Origin: an archaeon
Lineage (GTDB): Archaea; Nanobdellota; Nanobdellia; Woesearchaeales; GW2011-AR9
Direction of reading: 5' to 3'
Length of the DNA stretch: 7,075 nucleotides
Assembly: GCA_020053615.1 (NCBI GenBank)
Contig: JAGVMW010000028.1
Coordinates: 1-7,075 of the forward strand
Position numbers and translations under genes: made by a program. This document shows positions 4,722 through 7,075 of this stretch, one piece after another. Under the pieces are notes generated by a model. It had not been told where the DNA came from. It did not search any database and saw only the letters and a list, made by a program, of their open reading frames with translations. Positions within the stretch are counted from its first letter, which is position 1. Every line of letters begins with the position of its first letter.

Positions 4722-4762
4722 ATAACTGCGAAAGTTACAGCACATTTATCCGCAGTTATCTA
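4719..4762. repeat. Perfect 12-bp inverted repeat with 20-nt loop
   Basis: TAGATAACTGCG (4719-4730) is the exact reverse complement of CGCAGTTATCTA (4751-4762), separated by 20 nt. It lies between the Nudix gene and the next promoter. It is a candidate hairpin limiting read-through, or a protein-binding site. No T-tract directly follows. Confidence 0.6.
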
Positions 4763-4786
4763 ATAGTAAACTGCATTTGTTATGTG

Positions 4787-4796
4787 CTATATCTTA
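4787..4796 (+). promoter_or_regulatory. Candidate TATA box for the Cys-rich protein / IMPase pair
   Basis: CTATATCTTA would place the transcription start near 4818, about 21 nt before the ATG at 4839. A second weaker candidate (ACTATAC, near 4805-4811) would give an even shorter leader. Both place the in-frame ATG at 4782 upstream of the mRNA. Confidence 0.4.
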
Positions 4797-4838
4797 TGCA
4801 GTCTACTATACAGAAAAAGTTATGAGGTAAAAGTTAAA

Positions 4839-5537
4839 ATGGACACAAAAGAAGGCTCATTGGAAAGTTATCTAAATGAAGCTCTCGCCGGCCTTAGCCA
4901 AGCCCAAAGCTCTTATGAAAAAGTATACTCTTGTCTGAAAGCAAAAGAAAGGTTGACCCCCGAGGAATTAATTCTCTTCAGATTCTTCGAGTTTCCATAT
5001 TCCAATCCAGTTAGAATGATGGAAGAAGCAACAAGTCTCTTTAGTAAGGCAATCAAAATATATCAAGGTAGCCCTACTGAAAGTGTGGGTATCGGTGGCG
5101 AAATAAAACTTAACGAAAGCAAGAATTTGGAAAGAAAATTAACTGAAGCTAAAGGTAAAGTTATAGATTTAACTACAACAATTAGCAGTGGAGGTTTTGA
5201 GATGTGGTCAGCCACAGTATTACATGAAACAACTTATCTGATAAAAGTAAAAGAGTGGTTTTTTAGGGGGAATGCACTTCATATTGTTCCAGAAGGCACT
5301 TATTGTTATATTACCAAAAATTACTCTGATTCTAAATTGATCAGAGTGGATGAATGCGAACACCGTCCGGATGGCCAAAGTTGTTATTCTTCCGGTGGGG
5401 GTCCAAACTCTCTTGGCAGTGGGCATAATTGCCGTGGAGAGATTATAATCCCCAATCCTTTGGATAAAAGAATCGAAATCTTGCCTCCCACTGAAAAGAT
5501 AAAATGTGGAAGCCAGTGGAATAAAACTGAAAAATGA
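4839..5537 (+). CDS. 232-aa protein of unknown function: helical N-terminus and Cys-rich C-terminal half
   Basis: I do not recognise a family. Counting from the ATG at 4839, residues 2-112 are mostly helical and charged (SYLNEALAGLSQAQSSYEKV; later a LERKLTEAKGKVIDL stretch). From about 120 a beta-rich part follows (ETTYLIKVKEWFF, then NALHIVPEGTYCYIT) with cysteines at 156, 173, 182, 198 and 223. CEHRPDGQSC (173-182) and GHNC (195-198) surround a Ser/Gly-rich loop, suggesting a metal-binding site or disulfides. An in-frame ATG 57 nt upstream (4782) is rejected because it precedes the likely transcription start. GAGGT (4824-4828) supports 4839. The stop overlaps the next start as ATGA (5534-5537), so this protein is translated together with the IMPase-family enzyme and may act with it. 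Confidence 0.75.
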   Translation: MDTKEGSLESYLNEALAGLSQAQSSYEKVYSCLKAKERLTPEELILFRFFEFPYSNPVRMMEEATSLFSKAIKIYQGSPTESVGIGGEIKLNESKNLERKLTEAKGKVIDLTTTISSGGFEMWSATVLHETTYLIKVKEWFFRGNALHIVPEGTYCYITKNYSDSKLIRVDECEHRPDGQSCYSSGGGPNSLGSGHNCRGEIIIPNPLDKRIEILPPTEKIKCGSQWNKTEK

Positions 5538-6457
5538 ATAGCCCCAACCTCTCTGAAATCCAAGAACTTATCGAATCCATCCTGCGGAAAGCAGGAACTC
5601 TCTTCACTGAGCCTACAGAAAGATACTTCTCTTTCAAGACTTTCAATCGGGCAGACGTAAAAGAGGTATCTTATCTTGGCAGTGCTGTAGTTACCACATT
5701 GGATGTATTAGTCCAAGATTTTATTCAGGCAAGGCTGTTAGAAGAAGGCTATGATACTTTTGGAATGATGGCAGAGGAAGATACTGCTCTTACGGTCTAT
5801 TTTCCCCAGCATGCCCGCTTCCAGTGGGTGATTGACCCTTTAGACGGAACCCTAAACTTTCTTAGTGGGCAGAAAAAATTCTTGCAATATATTCATGATC
5901 GCTTTGGCAAAGAAAACTTTGAAAGTTACTATCAGGCTAAGCCAGAGTACAGTTCTACCATTCTGGGATTGAAAGGAAGAGGCGAGCAAATGAGAGACGA
6001 GTTTCTGGTGTGTGGGATTTATTTTCCTTTCACTGACATTTTTTATACTGCCATTCGGGGAGAGGGAAGCTACAAGAACGGAATGCGTTTCTTCCAACAA
6101 AAATCTTCCGGTCAGGGCTTAATCAAAACAAATTCCCCTCTCTTCCGAAAGTTGAGGGGAAAGAGCGAGCGCTTGGTAAAAGCCGAGGGGGCGGGACCAA
6201 CTTTAATAGATATTGCAGAGCGGGGCGAGCACACTTATTTAGTCAAAGAGGCAGGCATCTATGATACTGGCCCGCTCTCTTTAATCGTTACGGAAGCCGG
6301 AGGGGCAGTTACTGATATTTATGGAGACTTTCCATGCTTAGATGACACCGGCACCAAATTTGAATCGTTCCTAGCCAGCAGTTCACAGGAAAAGAACCTG
6401 AAAGCAGTTAGGTTTTTGCGTGATGAGTTCAAATTTAATTTTGAGAGGGCAATCTAA
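5534..6457 (+). CDS. Inositol monophosphatase / FBPase / bisphosphate nucleotidase superfamily enzyme
   Basis: The protein has 307 aa. The superfamily metal sites are present: AEEDT (E81, E82, D83), DPLDGT (D101, D104, 101-106) and the late motif IYDTGPLSLIVTEAGG (D244; EAGG 254-257), which corresponds to WDxAxxxLIxxEAGG. Characterised relatives hydrolyse inositol phosphates, fructose-1,6-bisphosphate, or 3'-phosphoadenosine 5'-phosphate (CysQ/BPNT type), using Mg2+. Sequence alone does not choose between them. After DPLDGTLNF there is an insertion of roughly 40 residues (about 113-152, KKFLQYIHDRFGKENFESYY onward) before the strand FLVCGIYFPF, where typical members continue almost directly. 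The unusual position of this loop near the active site may change substrate choice. The start overlaps the upstream stop by ATGA, implying translational coupling. Confidence 0.88.
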   Translation: MNSPNLSEIQELIESILRKAGTLFTEPTERYFSFKTFNRADVKEVSYLGSAVVTTLDVLVQDFIQARLLEEGYDTFGMMAEEDTALTVYFPQHARFQWVIDPLDGTLNFLSGQKKFLQYIHDRFGKENFESYYQAKPEYSSTILGLKGRGEQMRDEFLVCGIYFPFTDIFYTAIRGEGSYKNGMRFFQQKSSGQGLIKTNSPLFRKLRGKSERLVKAEGAGPTLIDIAERGEHTYLVKEAGIYDTGPLSLIVTEAGGAVTDIYGDFPCLDDTGTKFESFLASSSQEKNLKAVRFLRDEFKFNFERAI

Positions 6458-6549
6458 GGTAAGGTAGAAACAGGAGAAAAAAGAATATGATTGATAGAGT
6501 ATAGAAATAATTTAATAAGAGTGGAGATTTAAGCTTGAATAAGATGAGT

Positions 6550-6554
6550 GGAGG
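6550..6554 (+). promoter_or_regulatory. Ribosome-binding site of the 168-aa gene
   Basis: GGAGG ends 6 nt before the ATG at 6561. A weak TATA-like TTTAATAA (6511-6518) further upstream would start transcription near 6540, so this gene may have its own promoter despite following the IMPase gene on the same strand. Confidence 0.6.
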
Positions 6555-6560
6555 AAGAAA

Positions 6561-7067
6561 ATGGAAGAATTAACGGACTTATCCGACAAAATAGAGCTAT
6601 TAATTGGCTTTAGAACATTTACAGTTAATCATGAGAGTCGCACCAGTAAACTATATGAAATTGTTAGGGATGAAGACACTGGCGAAAGCAAACAATATTT
6701 GAGTATCGGTAGTTTCAATAATCCAGAAAAGGGTCTTTCTAGTGTGTTTGTCATCTATCTTACACCCAAATCGCGACTCTTAAGAGCGGACTTTCTTTCG
6801 AACATAGAAAAAGCAAAGGATGGAAAACTAGAACTAAAGAAAGAAGGATGGGGAAGTGCTTTTTTTATATGTTTGGATAATCAAAGTTATAGAATATTTG
6901 ATTATGATGAGCATGGTAAAGTGAAAGAACTAACTAGCAAAGAAACAATTGATAATGCTGTTAATACTGCTTTAAGGCAATATGCTGCTGCTTTTGAGGA
7001 AATGGAAATAGAAAAAAAGATTAATGCTTATTTAGGGCAAAGGGGTCTCGGCTTAAAGGGAAAATAA
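6561..7067 (+). CDS. 168-aa protein of unknown function
   Basis: I do not recognise a family. Residues 1-125 look beta-rich with alternating hydrophobic strands (TSKLYEIVRDEDTGE; YLSIGSF; SVFVIYLTPKSRLL; SAFFICLDNQSYRIFDYDE). Residues 126-158 are a long helix or pair of helices (NAVNTALRQYAAAFEEMEIE), and the tail is Gly- and Lys-rich (GLGLKGK). There is a single Cys and no membrane segment or signal peptide, so it is probably cytoplasmic. The start is set by GGAGG at 6550-6554. It lies 103 bp after the IMPase-family gene on the same strand and ends 8 bp before the window edge, so any partners to the right cannot be seen. Confidence 0.75.
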   Translation: MEELTDLSDKIELLIGFRTFTVNHESRTSKLYEIVRDEDTGESKQYLSIGSFNNPEKGLSSVFVIYLTPKSRLLRADFLSNIEKAKDGKLELKKEGWGSAFFICLDNQSYRIFDYDEHGKVKELTSKETIDNAVNTALRQYAAAFEEMEIEKKINAYLGQRGLGLKGK

Positions 7068-7075
7068 ATTAAAAT

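Noticed and set aside
4782..4838. 19-residue N-terminal extension of the Cys-rich protein (a possible hydrophobic signal)
   Set aside because: The ATG at 4782 precedes the likely TATA box and start site. The extension contains no long hydrophobic segment, and GAGGT supports the ATG at 4839.
2726..7067. Complete CBASS-type defence operon
   Set aside because: Only a Sa_NUDIX-like protein hints at it. No CD-NTase, effector or ancillary ubiquitin-like genes are visible in the window.
1..7075. CRISPR array or tandem repeats
   Set aside because: The only short direct repeats found are the promoter pair at 1298-1328 and the target duplication; there is no regular repeat-spacer series.

Overview
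The window looks archaeal. Several genes are preceded by TATA-box promoters (CTATATAAAT occurs twice), and two of these would give mRNAs with leaders of only about 8-15 nt. The protein families also fit: an AbrB-PhoU fusion regulator, a winged-helix/minimal nucleotidyltransferase (MNT) and a HEPN protein of archaeal type. The DNA is moderately AT-rich. I cannot place the lineage more precisely.

Left part (1-1550), accessory in character. A partial gene enters from the left edge on the + strand and converges on a minus-strand MNT/HEPN pair. The MNT gene is intact. The HEPN gene is broken: its two ends lie in different frames and the conserved middle is missing. A further short open stretch downstream (181-354) may be gene debris. 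The MNT promoter carries three GTTAC-type sites, including a perfect inverted repeat between the TATA box and the start codon. Immediately upstream sits the clearest mobile element of the window: a 174-bp non-coding palindromic element (1346-1519). It has long imperfect terminal inverted repeats, three internal hairpins and a perfect 8-bp flanking direct repeat (GATGATTT), so it is a MITE-like insertion.

Middle (1550-2725). A minus-strand AbrB-PhoU regulator faces a plus-strand gene cluster across an AT-rich divergent promoter region, which also contains a possible 41-codon small ORF.

Right part (2726-7067), all on the + strand. In order: a PHP phosphoesterase of TrpH/YciV type, a 96-aa orphan, a Nudix protein resembling the SMODS-associated NUDIX family, a degraded-looking stretch ending in a 12-bp inverted repeat, a 232-aa orphan with a Cys-rich C-terminal half, an inositol-monophosphatase-family enzyme coupled to it by an ATGA overlap, and a 168-aa orphan with its own ribosome-binding site. 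Three different phosphoesterase or pyrophosphohydrolase folds (PHP, Nudix, IMPase) alternate with small unknown proteins. My inference is a module that breaks down or recycles phosphorylated nucleotides or related metabolites. The neighbourhood is unusual, but no single recognised defence or metabolic operon is complete here, and no cyclic-oligonucleotide synthase is visible.
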